Part shown: positions 8,021-15,378 of the stretch, piece by piece
Numbering within the stretch: the first letter of the stretch is position 1
How the letters are laid out: every line of letters starts with the position of its first letter
From: an uncultured Flavobacterium sp.
GTDB lineage: Bacteria > Bacteroidota > Bacteroidia > Flavobacteriales > Flavobacteriaceae
Reading direction: 5' to 3'
NCBI GenBank assembly: GCA_945957245.1
Contig: CAMFLD010000004.1
Coordinates: 1 to 23,588 of the forward strand
DNA length: 23,588 nt
Notes under the pieces: generated by a model
Database searches by the model: none
What the model saw: the letters and a program-made list of their open reading frames with translations, nothing else
Told to the model about the DNA's origin: nothing
Position numbers and translations under genes: made by a program

Positions 8021-8625
8021 TCATTTTGAAAGCAGTTCGAAAAAAACGGACTGCGGTCTTCTATTGACGAGTATATAACATCGGCGTAGGCTGTAAAGTT
8101 ACACGGAATGGCAATGCCGGAATTCTTGCCTTTTTCGGCACATTCCTTAAGGTATTTTTCACGGTCAAAAATAAAATCGACTGCGAAGAGCGTTGACATC
8201 CCACTTCTTGGATGCCGGGTCAGTATCCTGCAATTATGCTTAAAATGATCGAGACGAAACAGCGGTTGGCTATGCTCTTCACAGGTTCTTTTACAGCCCG
8301 AAATATAATTTTCCAAAGCAGTTTCGGCCAACCGGTATAGCCCAATTTCTTTGAGCATGGTTTCCCGTTTGAGGCTGTCCTTTTCGTAGAACGCATCCAG
8401 GCAGCGAGCCTCGTCTTCAGGTGTCACCTTTTTATTGTAATCAGGATAGTAGATATCTGCTACTACCTTACTATTATTTTGGTTTTCATCTTCAACCAAG
8501 GGTGGTGGCATATCATCAACAGCTTCAACTTTTGGCATTCGATACACTTTTTTCTTTTTCTTCTTTACCTGTGCAAAAAAGAGTGCTGGGAATAGCAACA
8601 GAGCTATTAGTAAAATTCTTTTCAT
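8017..8625 (-). CDS. Secreted Cys-rich protein of unknown function, first gene of a two-gene operon
   Basis: A 202-residue protein with a signal peptide (MKRILLIALLLFPALFFA, then Gln). A run of six Lys follows (residues 21-26, coded by an A-rich tract that is prone to slippage), then an acidic Pro-rich linker. The mature part has seven cysteines and no domain I recognise. An AAGG run precedes the ATG. It overlaps the next gene by four bases, so secreted protein and DUF3298-like lipoprotein are probably made together and may work as a pair at the cell surface (inference). Promoter boxes lie at 8652-8721. Confidence 0.82.
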   Translation of the reverse strand: MKRILLIALLLFPALFFAQVKKKKKKVYRMPKVEAVDDMPPPLVEDENQNNSKVVADIYYPDYNKKVTPEDEARCLDAFYEKDSLKRETMLKEIGLYRLAETALENYISGCKRTCEEHSQPLFRLDHFKHNCRILTRHPRSGMSTLFAVDFIFDREKYLKECAEKGKNSGIAIPCNFTAYADVIYSSIEDRSPFFSNCFQNE

Positions 8626-8651
8626 TACCTTGCTTTTAGGTTTGTCCTTAA

Positions 8652-8721
8652 CAAAAATAGGCCAAAACAGTCTAGACTACAATAGTTAATGAGTACGTGT
8701 TCATTTTTATTTTGTAATCGC
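8652..8721 (-). promoter_or_regulatory. Tandem LytTR-like boxes and -7 box for the 8625-7298 operon
   Basis: On the minus strand, GCGATTACA (8721-8713) and ACACGTACT (8700-8692) have 12 bp between them, and the proximal box is followed by CATTA as at other sites. After 32 bp comes TATTTTTG (8659-8652), a perfect TAnnTTTG, 26 bp before the ATG. The divergent gene at 8947 has its own boxes, so the 8626-8946 intergenic region holds two back-to-back sites and no gene. Confidence 0.6.
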
Positions 8722-8853
8722 AACAATTATTCGGTTGGCATGAACATTTAATCTGTTGCTGTAAATTTTGTATTTATATCCAATTAGAAATCCTATTTTG
8801 CCTGATTGACCAAATTATTAAAATTTATAAAAGATTATCACTTAAATAGTAAA

Positions 8854-8922
8854 ACACTTACTCATTTATAATGTGCATTTACCCATTTGGCAAAAAACTT
8901 TTGGAGATTTTAGCGATATTTG
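8854..8922 (+). promoter_or_regulatory. Tandem LytTR-like boxes and -7 box for the 8947 gene
   Basis: ACACTTACT (8854-8862) and GCATTTACC (8875-8883) are separated by 12 bp, and the proximal box is followed by CATTT. After 31 bp comes GATATTTG (8915-8922), one mismatch from TAnnTTTG, 24 bp before the ATG at 8947. This supports the ATG pair at 8947/8950 over the TTG at 8920, which overlaps the -7 box. Confidence 0.65.
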
Positions 8923-8946
8923 TTAAGTCAAATTTTCATCTTCAAT

Positions 8947-9459
8947 ATGATGAACTTATTCACCAAACAACCGATTATTTCACTGATGTTTATTTTCTTA
9001 TTAACATCTATTGGTTTCGGAATGCGCCTCTCACTTACCAAAGATATTCAAATTTCCCGGGATACCATGATCGCAGAACAACTCTCTAAAGGAATTTCCA
9101 GATTAAACAAAATCCGTCCAACGAAACAGAATCACAATACCTATTTTTTCAAAGATACCTATAACAATTCTGGCCATGTGGTGAAATGTGAACTTTATTC
9201 CAGTAATCTAAATGAACCACAAGTATTGGATTTTCTGTGCCGAAAAGGATCATTGCTTCGGGTGGATAACACATACAAACCGCATTACATCTATCAGGGA
9301 GTTGAAATCACGGTCACTGAAACTTATAAAGGCTACACGTTACTTTCATTCTTTGCTCCTGGGTCGGTTTACAGCGAAGATGCCATTTCTGACTTGAATA
9401 ATCCGCCTGCACGCAGGTTGAATCCTCCGGTCATTCCATGTAAAACCGAAGAAAAGTAA
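8947..9459 (+). CDS. Signal-anchored or secreted protein of unknown function
   Basis: A protein of 170 residues from the ATG at 8947 (a second ATG follows directly). An in-frame TTG at 8920 would add nine residues but falls in the predicted -7 box and is rejected. Residues about 9-27 are a hydrophobic segment (ISLMFIFLLTSIGFG) that can be a signal peptide or anchor. The rest is soluble, with a block YFFKDTYNNSGHVVKCELY and a Pro-rich tail ending in a lone Cys near the C-terminus. No known domain was recognised. It converges on the 9474-9977 gene with only 14 bases between stops and no clear hairpin there. Its promoter carries the shared tandem boxes. Confidence 0.75.
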   Translation: MMNLFTKQPIISLMFIFLLTSIGFGMRLSLTKDIQISRDTMIAEQLSKGISRLNKIRPTKQNHNTYFFKDTYNNSGHVVKCELYSSNLNEPQVLDFLCRKGSLLRVDNTYKPHYIYQGVEITVTETYKGYTLLSFFAPGSVYSEDAISDLNNPPARRLNPPVIPCKTEEK

Positions 9460-9473
9460 TTTATTCCCGATTA

Positions 9474-9977
9474 TTATTTTCCGTAGAAAAAATAGAAAAA
9501 AATGAGCATATCCTCCTGGGTTGGATTTCCGCTGAAACGAAGCGCAGGAGAACCGTTTACCAGGATGCGTTCCCCGGAAATCATCCCGGCCAATCCTCCC
9601 GAAGGCCCATACAGGTATTCGCCATTGTAACGCCCGATTGTAAATCCACTTCCGTTATATACGTTCTGGTTGCGTACGCTGCCGATTGTTCCTCCCGACC
9701 CTCCATAAATCCATTCTCCCTGAATCCAGCCGATACTTATCCCCGATCCATTAAAAACACTCCTTCCGTCCACCCGACCGGAACTGTCGAACACCTGAAA
9801 AGAACTAATCCCCGGCTGCTTCGTTATGTCCTGAGTAACCGTAGAGGCATTCCTTTTAACATGCGTTTCATGAAGAATAGAATCACTTTTCGATTTGCGA
9901 CCCAGGATGTAAAACACCAGGAGTACAAACACTGCAATTCCGGAGTAAAGATACCCCAGATTATTCATTACATCCAT
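9474..9977 (-). CDS. Membrane-anchored probable 4-fold beta-flower protein
   Basis: A 167-residue protein. Residues about 7-26 form one transmembrane helix (LGYLYSGIAVFVLLVFYILG) followed by basic residues, so the N-terminus is likely an anchor. Residues about 60-140 carry four or five copies of a 20-residue unit of the form [FV][FY][ND]xSGxxxGxxxGxxxY, e.g. VFDSSGRVDG, VFNGSGISIG, IYGGSGGTIG, VYNGSGFTIG, LYGPSGGLAG. This periodic Gly-rich beta pattern fits what I know of the 4-fold beta-flower family; the assignment is from pattern memory only. The biochemical function is unknown. The boxes at 9999-10069 suggest co-regulation with its neighbours. Confidence 0.8.
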   Translation of the reverse strand: MDVMNNLGYLYSGIAVFVLLVFYILGRKSKSDSILHETHVKRNASTVTQDITKQPGISSFQVFDSSGRVDGRSVFNGSGISIGWIQGEWIYGGSGGTIGSVRNQNVYNGSGFTIGRYNGEYLYGPSGGLAGMISGERILVNGSPALRFSGNPTQEDMLIFFYFFYGK

Positions 9978-9998
9978 TGATTGTTGCTTTGTACACTA

Positions 9999-10069
9999 CT
10001 AAAATAAGGCGTTGCTAGGAAAACTAAAACTAACATTCTTTCAAGCGCTCAACTTTATTGAGTAACTGT
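9999..10069 (-). promoter_or_regulatory. Tandem LytTR-like boxes and possible -7 box for the 9474-9977 gene
   Basis: On the minus strand, ACAGTTACT (10069-10061) is a strong box. The element 12 bp later, GCGCTTGAA (10048-10040), is partial. TATTTTAG (10006-9999), one mismatch from TAnnTTTG, follows after 33 bp, two more than at most other sites, so either the second box or the -7 box may be misassigned. Confidence 0.45.
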
Positions 10070-10118
10070 TGCTCCAACTCTGAGCAGTGTTTCTTCCATT
10101 GCTTTTGATGCAATGAAA

Positions 10119-10538
10119 TCAAAAGTCACAATGTATCACGGCACACAAATCAAAGTAATTAAACGTGAAATGGATTGGATCATACAAGGCAATCCATTTT
10201 TTTCCCATTCCCGATTGTTTGCTTTCGAAAAGAATGTATTTGTAATCAGGATAATCCACACTGCTTCTCACCTCGATATCTTTAAATTGTAATCCGCTGC
10301 GCTTTAATCCTGCTTTTAGAATTGCCATTTCATTTTTTTTCCTACCAATAGTAATCCAGCCGGTTTGATTCAAGGTTTTGTCCTTGAAGAAGGCAATCCG
10401 GAATTTTCCCGTCAAAGTCTGCTCCTCCAGATTTACTCCCGGAAGGCTATCTATTTCTTTCACTAGCTCCTTTTGACCGTACGCAATGCTAAGGCACATA
10501 CCTACAATAAAGAGTATCAGGCACTTTTTCATTTTCAT
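10119..10538 (-). CDS. Small secreted protein at the end of the paralog operon
   Basis: A protein of 139 residues from the ATG at 10538. A TTG at 10556 would add six residues and overlap the upstream gene; the ATG is preferred because it gives a normal signal peptide (MKMKKCLILFIVGMCLSIAYG, then Gln) and begins just after the upstream TGA. The mature part is about 118 residues with a pattern GKFRIAFFKDKTLNQTGWI and two Cys near the C-terminus. It is not recognised. It is the last gene of the minus-strand series starting at 16542 and is the only one in that series with a signal peptide. The short hairpin overlapping the stop (10102-10125) lacks a T-run and I do not call it a terminator. Confidence 0.75.
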   Translation of the reverse strand: MKMKKCLILFIVGMCLSIAYGQKELVKEIDSLPGVNLEEQTLTGKFRIAFFKDKTLNQTGWITIGRKKNEMAILKAGLKRSGLQFKDIEVRSSVDYPDYKYILFESKQSGMGKKWIALYDPIHFTFNYFDLCAVIHCDF

Positions 10539-10545
10539 ATTTTGA

Positions 10546-11688
10546 TCATTGTTCAAGTTTCATTTTCTGGTACCACTCCCACTGCAATGTTAGTGCTTCA
10601 TGCGCATCGGTCCAGTTTTGTTTTTCACAGAGTTCGATTGCTTTCTTCCAGTGAATCTCGACGGCATCCGGAAAGTCGTTTGCACCAGCCCAATAACTGG
10701 CATTCAGCAACGCATTCCATGCGTCCAACGGTTTGTTTTCGGATTCAAATTCGAGAGCGGCAAGGTAATGTTCCTCGCCATCATACCCGTTAAAATCTTC
10801 ATTAATTCTCAGAGCAGCCCGGTATAAATAAGTATCTGCAAAAACGCCTAGGTTTTCCTGTTCTACGATATCAAAAAAACTGATAATTCCGGAAATGGCA
10901 TTTTTGGGAACAACTTCCGCTGGGAAATGACTGAAAATCGAATATTCCTGGTCGTAGCCATTTGGTTGCCTCAATCCTGCTGAGATAAATGAAAGCACTT
11001 TTACCTGCTCGTGTACATTCCATTCTACTCCTGCCCGTGACATCAGTAAGTGATGGATTCGGGTTTCCCAATGCCCTGCATTTCCGGGAATCGATTCGGG
11101 TAACCATTCAATGTCTTCCTGTAATTGTTCAATTAAATCCCGTAAAACGGGATGTCCCGGATCGGTATCAAAACGGTTCCAAAACAACAGATAGCTCGAA
11201 AGATTTGCTTTCGGGTCATTGCTTTCGGGTTTATTTTCCAGATTCGACGCATACTCCTTTATGAAATGCATCTCCTGAAATCCTCCGAATAATTCCAATA
11301 GCGGTTTACACAATTCCATCACTGTTTCCCAATCCTTCGACACACGTATAAATCCATAGGTTTTCATCAAAAGATCCGCCTGGCAAAATGCAATAAAAGT
11401 GGAAAGTGACGGACTGACCGTATAAGACATCATTCCTCCGTTATTTTGATGAATTGGCCAATTGGTATAGGATTTCTCCGGAAGTATCCGCATTCCAATT
11501 ACTTCTCCTTCGAGATAACCGGCAAAGAAGAAGCTGCTCCAATATCCTTTTGACAACATGCTATACTTATCATCCGGCATTATCTCCGGATAAAATCCCA
11601 GGTATTCGATGTAAGGAACTTCAAGTTTCTGTTGCTTTAGCCGGTCGTTGATATCCTGTAGATCTGATAAAAATTTCTTCAGTTTCAT
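10546..11688 (-). CDS. Tandem paralog family protein, copy 5 (380 aa)
   Basis: A 380-residue protein, no signal peptide, predicted cytoplasmic. The family signature in the N-terminal 80 residues is YLGFYPEI...DDKYSMLSKGYWSSFFF...GMRILP...NWPIH. The middle has a WLPESIPG...HWETRI block and a QPNGYD motif. The C-terminal 75 residues are alpha-helical and highly conserved among the copies (GEEHYLAALEFE, AWNALLNASYWAGAN, AIELCEKQNWTDAHEALTLQ), resembling two TPR-like hairpins. I do not recognise the family in named databases. The gene starts 20 bases after the stop of copy 4, and its stop is directly followed by the 10538 gene, so it lies in the same operon. Tandem diversified copies are typical of immunity, decoy or inhibitor genes, but no cognate partner is visible. 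Confidence 0.88.
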   Translation of the reverse strand: MKLKKFLSDLQDINDRLKQQKLEVPYIEYLGFYPEIMPDDKYSMLSKGYWSSFFFAGYLEGEVIGMRILPEKSYTNWPIHQNNGGMMSYTVSPSLSTFIAFCQADLLMKTYGFIRVSKDWETVMELCKPLLELFGGFQEMHFIKEYASNLENKPESNDPKANLSSYLLFWNRFDTDPGHPVLRDLIEQLQEDIEWLPESIPGNAGHWETRIHHLLMSRAGVEWNVHEQVKVLSFISAGLRQPNGYDQEYSIFSHFPAEVVPKNAISGIISFFDIVEQENLGVFADTYLYRAALRINEDFNGYDGEEHYLAALEFESENKPLDAWNALLNASYWAGANDFPDAVEIHWKKAIELCEKQNWTDAHEALTLQWEWYQKMKLEQ

Positions 11689-11708
11689 TTCTCTTCATTT
11701 CTTAGTTG

Positions 11709-12854
11709 CTACTCATCTTTTGGATAATTCGAATACCATTCCCACTGCAATGTCAATGCTTCATGTGCATCGGTCCAGTTTTGTTTTTCGCACAAATCAA
11801 TAGCTTGTTGCCAATGTTTATCCACCTCCTCCGGATAGCCGTTCACACCTGCCCAATAACTGGCTGAGACCAAGGCATTCCAGGCTTCGAGGGGTTTGCC
11901 CTGCGCTTCAAGTTCTAGTGCGGCCTGGTAATGCTCAGTTCCACAGTAGGTAAGACGTCCCGTCCCCATCAGTTGCTTAATTGCTTTAAACTGTAAGTCG
12001 TCTTTAAATGTTGCGGGAAATTCCGATTCGTGGTACTGAAAATAACTCAAGACTGGACTTAAGGAATTAGTAGAAGTCAGGCTGAAGTTTGGGAAATGGA
12101 ATAAATGCGCACCTTCTTCCGGGTCGTAGCCATGAGGTTGCATAAAACCTGCCATCAGAAAAGGAACTACCCGTTCCACCTCATATAGCTCAGATTCCTT
12201 TTCTGCCTGGGCCATTAGGATATTTTTAATGCGTGTTTCCCAACATCCCAGATTTCCTTCAGGCACTGCAATTGGTAAATATTCAAAATCCTGCCAAAGA
12301 TTGTCAATCAAATTTCTAAGTACTGAATGTCCGTGACTTGTATCTAAGATGTTCCAAAACATCCTATACAATTCCTGGTTATCATAAAGTGAGTCTCCAT
12401 GGGGCTTGTTGTTTAGATCAAAAGCATAACTTTCCACCAAATCCCATGCTGCGTTACCATCTAACAAGGATAAAAAAGGAGAGGCAAGTTCTTTGGTATA
12501 GCTCCAATTTTTGGAAACGTTTTCAAAACACTCTTCCCAAAAAAGTATTCTGCCCTGTCGGGAAGCCAAAAAGGCATTTGGGGACGGGCTTATAGTAAAG
12601 GAGGTGTCTCCGGAATTTTGCTGGACAGACCATTCTTCGAAATGCAAATTAGGGAAAATGCGGCTGCCCACTCCTTCACCCTGAACAATACTACCCCAAA
12701 AAAAAGTACTCCAGTATCCGCGTTTTAGCATAAGTATTTTATCCGTATCCTGAATATAAGGATGGAAACCTAAATATTCCCAATATTGAGGTTCCTTCTG
12801 ATGAAGCTCAATTGAAATTTCTGATAATTGACGTAAAAAGGCTAAAAGTTTCAT
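11709..12854 (-). CDS. Tandem paralog family protein, copy 4 (381 aa)
   Basis: A 381-residue homolog of the neighbours. Signature blocks are YLGFHPYI...DTDKILMLKRGYWSTFFW, EEWSVQQN, LGCWETRI, QPHGYD and the C-terminal helical segment (CGTEHYQAALELEAQGKPLE, SASYWAGVNGYP, QAIDLCEKQNWTDAHEALTL). It groups with copy 5 in the N-terminal half (both begin MKL.xFLxxL and have LGF[YH]P) but shares codon-level similarity with all copies at the 3' end. Only 8 bases separate it from the stop of copy 3. No signal peptide. Function unknown. Confidence 0.88.
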   Translation of the reverse strand: MKLLAFLRQLSEISIELHQKEPQYWEYLGFHPYIQDTDKILMLKRGYWSTFFWGSIVQGEGVGSRIFPNLHFEEWSVQQNSGDTSFTISPSPNAFLASRQGRILFWEECFENVSKNWSYTKELASPFLSLLDGNAAWDLVESYAFDLNNKPHGDSLYDNQELYRMFWNILDTSHGHSVLRNLIDNLWQDFEYLPIAVPEGNLGCWETRIKNILMAQAEKESELYEVERVVPFLMAGFMQPHGYDPEEGAHLFHFPNFSLTSTNSLSPVLSYFQYHESEFPATFKDDLQFKAIKQLMGTGRLTYCGTEHYQAALELEAQGKPLEAWNALVSASYWAGVNGYPEEVDKHWQQAIDLCEKQNWTDAHEALTLQWEWYSNYPKDE

Positions 12855-12862
12855 TGATGCGA

Positions 12863-14035
12863 TTATTTACTGCTTTGATATTGTTTAAACCACTTCCACT
12901 GTAAAGTCAATGCTTCATGCGCATCGGTCCAGTTTTGTTTTTCGCATAAAGTTATGGCATATTGCCAATGTTTCGCTACCAAATCGGGGTGCCCATTCAC
13001 ACCTGCCCAGTAGCTGGCGGAAACCAAGACATTCCAGGCTTCAAGCGGCTTATTATCAGCTTCAAGTTCGAGCGCAGCTTGGTAATGTTCTTCGCCTGTG
13101 TATTTTCTAAATGCTTTAGATAGAGGATACAGTGTTTTGTAAAGCGGGTGGTTTACCTGTTGGAAATCCACTTCAGGAGCATAAATCCGGAGGGTATCCG
13201 CAAAGAGTTCCATCCCATTGCGGGTAGCGGAAACCTTATTCAGTTCATGGTAAAAATTGACATCCTGAAAATCGGCTCCATGCGGCTGTATATAGCCTTC
13301 CCATAAGAATGGTATAGTCCACCCGACATTTGAATCTTTCAGTATGGAATTGGCTCTTGAAGCCAACATGGTTAAAATGCGGGGTTTCCATATCCCTAAA
13401 TTTTCCGGAGGCAAAGCATCCGGGAGCCAATCTGAATCGTCATTTAGCTGCTCCACATAGCCATGGTATAATTCCTGAGCCTCGCTTGCGTCAAGCGATT
13501 TCCAAAAGTTACGATACTGCATTAAATTCGTATGGGCATCTTCTGCGGGTCGGTTTGCAGGATTAAACGCATATTCTTTTAATGTATTGAGATATGGCTT
13601 GGCTTCAAACAATTCTATAAGAGGCTCCCATATTTTCAGGTTTTGCTCCCAATTTGCACTGATATCGGAAAATTTCTTTTCCTGGTAGGTGTCGCAAAAA
13701 TTCAAAACCGGTATAAAAGTACCCAAATGAGGAGCATAGAGATGGGATAACTCTCCTTCAAAATTCTGATATACCGGCCATTCTTTATAAGCTTTTCCGG
13801 GCTGCATCTGTAGTCCGAATTCAATAGTTGGAATGGCCTGGGCAAAGAAAAGATACGACCAATATCCCTTCTGTAACAGGTGATATCGCGAAGTATCGCT
13901 AACGAACGGATAAAAACGGATGCGTTCCCGGTATCCATCAGGAATCCAATCATTTTGTTCTTCGTACCATCGATGGATTTCTCGCAATCGTTCTAAAAAA
14001 AGAGTTACATTCACGTTTAATTGGTTTAAAAACAC
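12863..14035 (-). CDS. Tandem paralog family protein, copy 3 (383-390 aa)
   Basis: There is no ATG start; the first candidate is GTG at 14035. Alignment with copy 1 makes the second GTG, at 14014, equally likely (383 residues), because it places the LFLERLREIHRW helix at the same distance from the FYP motif. Signature blocks are RFYPFV...DTSRYHLLQKGYWSYLFF, PGKAYKEWPVYQN, LGIWKPRI, QPHGADFQD, HPLYKTLYPLSKAFRKYTGE, and the C-terminal helices. It is closest to copy 1 (15379-16542), with a 35-bp identical stretch in the 3' part. The 137 bases before it (14036-14172) show no gene or clear promoter. Confidence 0.87.
   Translation of the reverse strand: MFLNQLNVNVTLFLERLREIHRWYEEQNDWIPDGYRERIRFYPFVSDTSRYHLLQKGYWSYLFFAQAIPTIEFGLQMQPGKAYKEWPVYQNFEGELSHLYAPHLGTFIPVLNFCDTYQEKKFSDISANWEQNLKIWEPLIELFEAKPYLNTLKEYAFNPANRPAEDAHTNLMQYRNFWKSLDASEAQELYHGYVEQLNDDSDWLPDALPPENLGIWKPRILTMLASRANSILKDSNVGWTIPFLWEGYIQPHGADFQDVNFYHELNKVSATRNGMELFADTLRIYAPEVDFQQVNHPLYKTLYPLSKAFRKYTGEEHYQAALELEADNKPLEAWNVLVSASYWAGVNGHPDLVAKHWQYAITLCEKQNWTDAHEALTLQWKWFKQYQSSK
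12951..12985. repeat. 35-bp exact repeat shared with 15473-15507
   Basis: This 35-bp stretch in the 3' part of copy 3 is identical, third codon positions included, to 15473-15507 in copy 1. It lies within a wider block (about 12894-13150 and 15412-15670) of high similarity, while the 5' halves of the genes differ much more. Confidence 0.9.
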
Positions 14036-14172
14036 TGTTACTTCTATAGCCTTATGCGTATCGGTAAACTATCCCTTAATCAAGAGAGGTGTCAAAAGAT
14101 TCTAAAATACACCTTATTTTTTCTATCAATAAGCCTGTTTTTCAGGGATCCTAAATCTCGCTTTTATTATTC

Positions 14173-15285
14173 CTACAATAAGATCTCCAAATGGTATTGC
14201 AATGTTTCCGCAGCTTCATCCCATTGGTGTTTCTCGCATAAATAAATAGCAGCCTTTAAAATTGTTTCCTGTGCTTCAGGCATATTTTTGCCGGCCCAGT
14301 ATCCGGCACTTACCAATGCGGTCCACGCTTTCTTAGGATCATTTTGTTGCTCATCAAATAATGCCGCTGCCTTTACATGAGCTGTGCCCGAGTAGCCATT
14401 TTGCTTTTCATTCATTGCAACAGCAATGCTATATTCAATAGATTCCTCGACCTCTTTGCTTCTCTTGTTATAGGAAGCGCATAAAACGTCAATCGGATTT
14501 AAAATAAAGTTTGACGTCTCTGATCCACTGGGATTATATGTCGGATACATATCTTCCGTATCAAAACCATGCGAAAAGAATACAGCTTGTAACAGCAAGT
14601 GTTCAACCGTAGAAAAATCAACATTAAAAGCATGCATATAAGCCCGTGCAGCCAATATGCTGCGTATTCTATCCGACCAAATACCTAAATCCATTGTCGG
14701 GATTTCCGGCAGAAAGTCGTCTTCACGAGCTTTATCCAGTAAATCCAACAAATAAGCGTTTGCTTCGCTCGGTTCAATCTTTAAACTATGCGTTTTCCGG
14801 CGTTGAATAATTTCTTCTGCCGATATCGTTTCAGCGGGCCAGGCATTCGGGTCGAGAACAAAATTTTTCAGATCATCTAAATCGTCAGCACCACCAAAAA
14901 GACGGTAAACAGGCAACATGATTTCGTATCTTTTGTCCCAATTTTGCAAATAATCCTCACATCTCCTTCTTTTTCTATTTAGAAACTCCCAATGCAGTCC
15001 TGTAATATAAGATGTAATATTTGGAAATTCTGTAACGCTTTGCATATAGGGCATTGTGTATACTACAGGCCATTTACTACCAGGTAGCCAAGGCAATATT
15101 TTCATACCATACATGGCAGTTTTCGCGGGATCACTGGAAAAGGTCAATACAGACCATTTCCCTCTCCGGATAGACCGCTTTACCCGATCGTATTCGATGC
15201 GCGGTGTAATTCCCAACAGGATTTCAGTTGGTACATCCCAGTGACTATATAACCGGTGGAATTCTTTTACTTGATGAAGTATCAT
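14173..15285 (-). CDS. Tandem paralog family protein, copy 2, divergent (370 aa)
   Basis: The start is set at the ATG at 15285 (370 residues). An upstream in-frame TTG at 15345 would add 20 hydrophilic residues not found in the paralogs; AAAGAG lies just before the ATG. It is the most divergent copy: GYWS is replaced by RGKWSVLTF and EWP by KWPVV, but LGIWSDRI, SHGFD and the C-terminal helices (YSGTAHVKAAALFDE, AWTALVSAGYWAGKN, AIYLCEKHQWDEAAETLQ) keep the family order and spacing. The C-terminus is shorter and lacks the NWTDAHEALTLQW consensus, so it has escaped the sequence homogenisation seen among the other four copies. No signal peptide. Function unknown. Confidence 0.85.
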   Translation of the reverse strand: MILHQVKEFHRLYSHWDVPTEILLGITPRIEYDRVKRSIRRGKWSVLTFSSDPAKTAMYGMKILPWLPGSKWPVVYTMPYMQSVTEFPNITSYITGLHWEFLNRKRRRCEDYLQNWDKRYEIMLPVYRLFGGADDLDDLKNFVLDPNAWPAETISAEEIIQRRKTHSLKIEPSEANAYLLDLLDKAREDDFLPEIPTMDLGIWSDRIRSILAARAYMHAFNVDFSTVEHLLLQAVFFSHGFDTEDMYPTYNPSGSETSNFILNPIDVLCASYNKRSKEVEESIEYSIAVAMNEKQNGYSGTAHVKAAALFDEQQNDPKKAWTALVSAGYWAGKNMPEAQETILKAAIYLCEKHQWDEAAETLQYHLEILL

Positions 15286-15378
15286 TGTTTGCTCTTTATC
15301 ATTGGATTGGATTGATTTGTTTTTTATCCTGACAGCACCTGTCAATTTAAGGTAATTGCATGGTTGGTTCCAACCGAA

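Noticed and set aside
8920..8946. TTG start for the protein at 8947
   Set aside because: The codon lies within the predicted -7 box and adds residues before a normal signal/anchor segment.
10102..10125. Terminator at the end of the paralog operon
   Set aside because: The 8-bp stem overlaps the stop codon and no T-run follows on the minus strand.
10871..11264. Open frames on other frames within paralog copy 5
   Set aside because: They overlap a gene supported by four paralogs and show no independent features.
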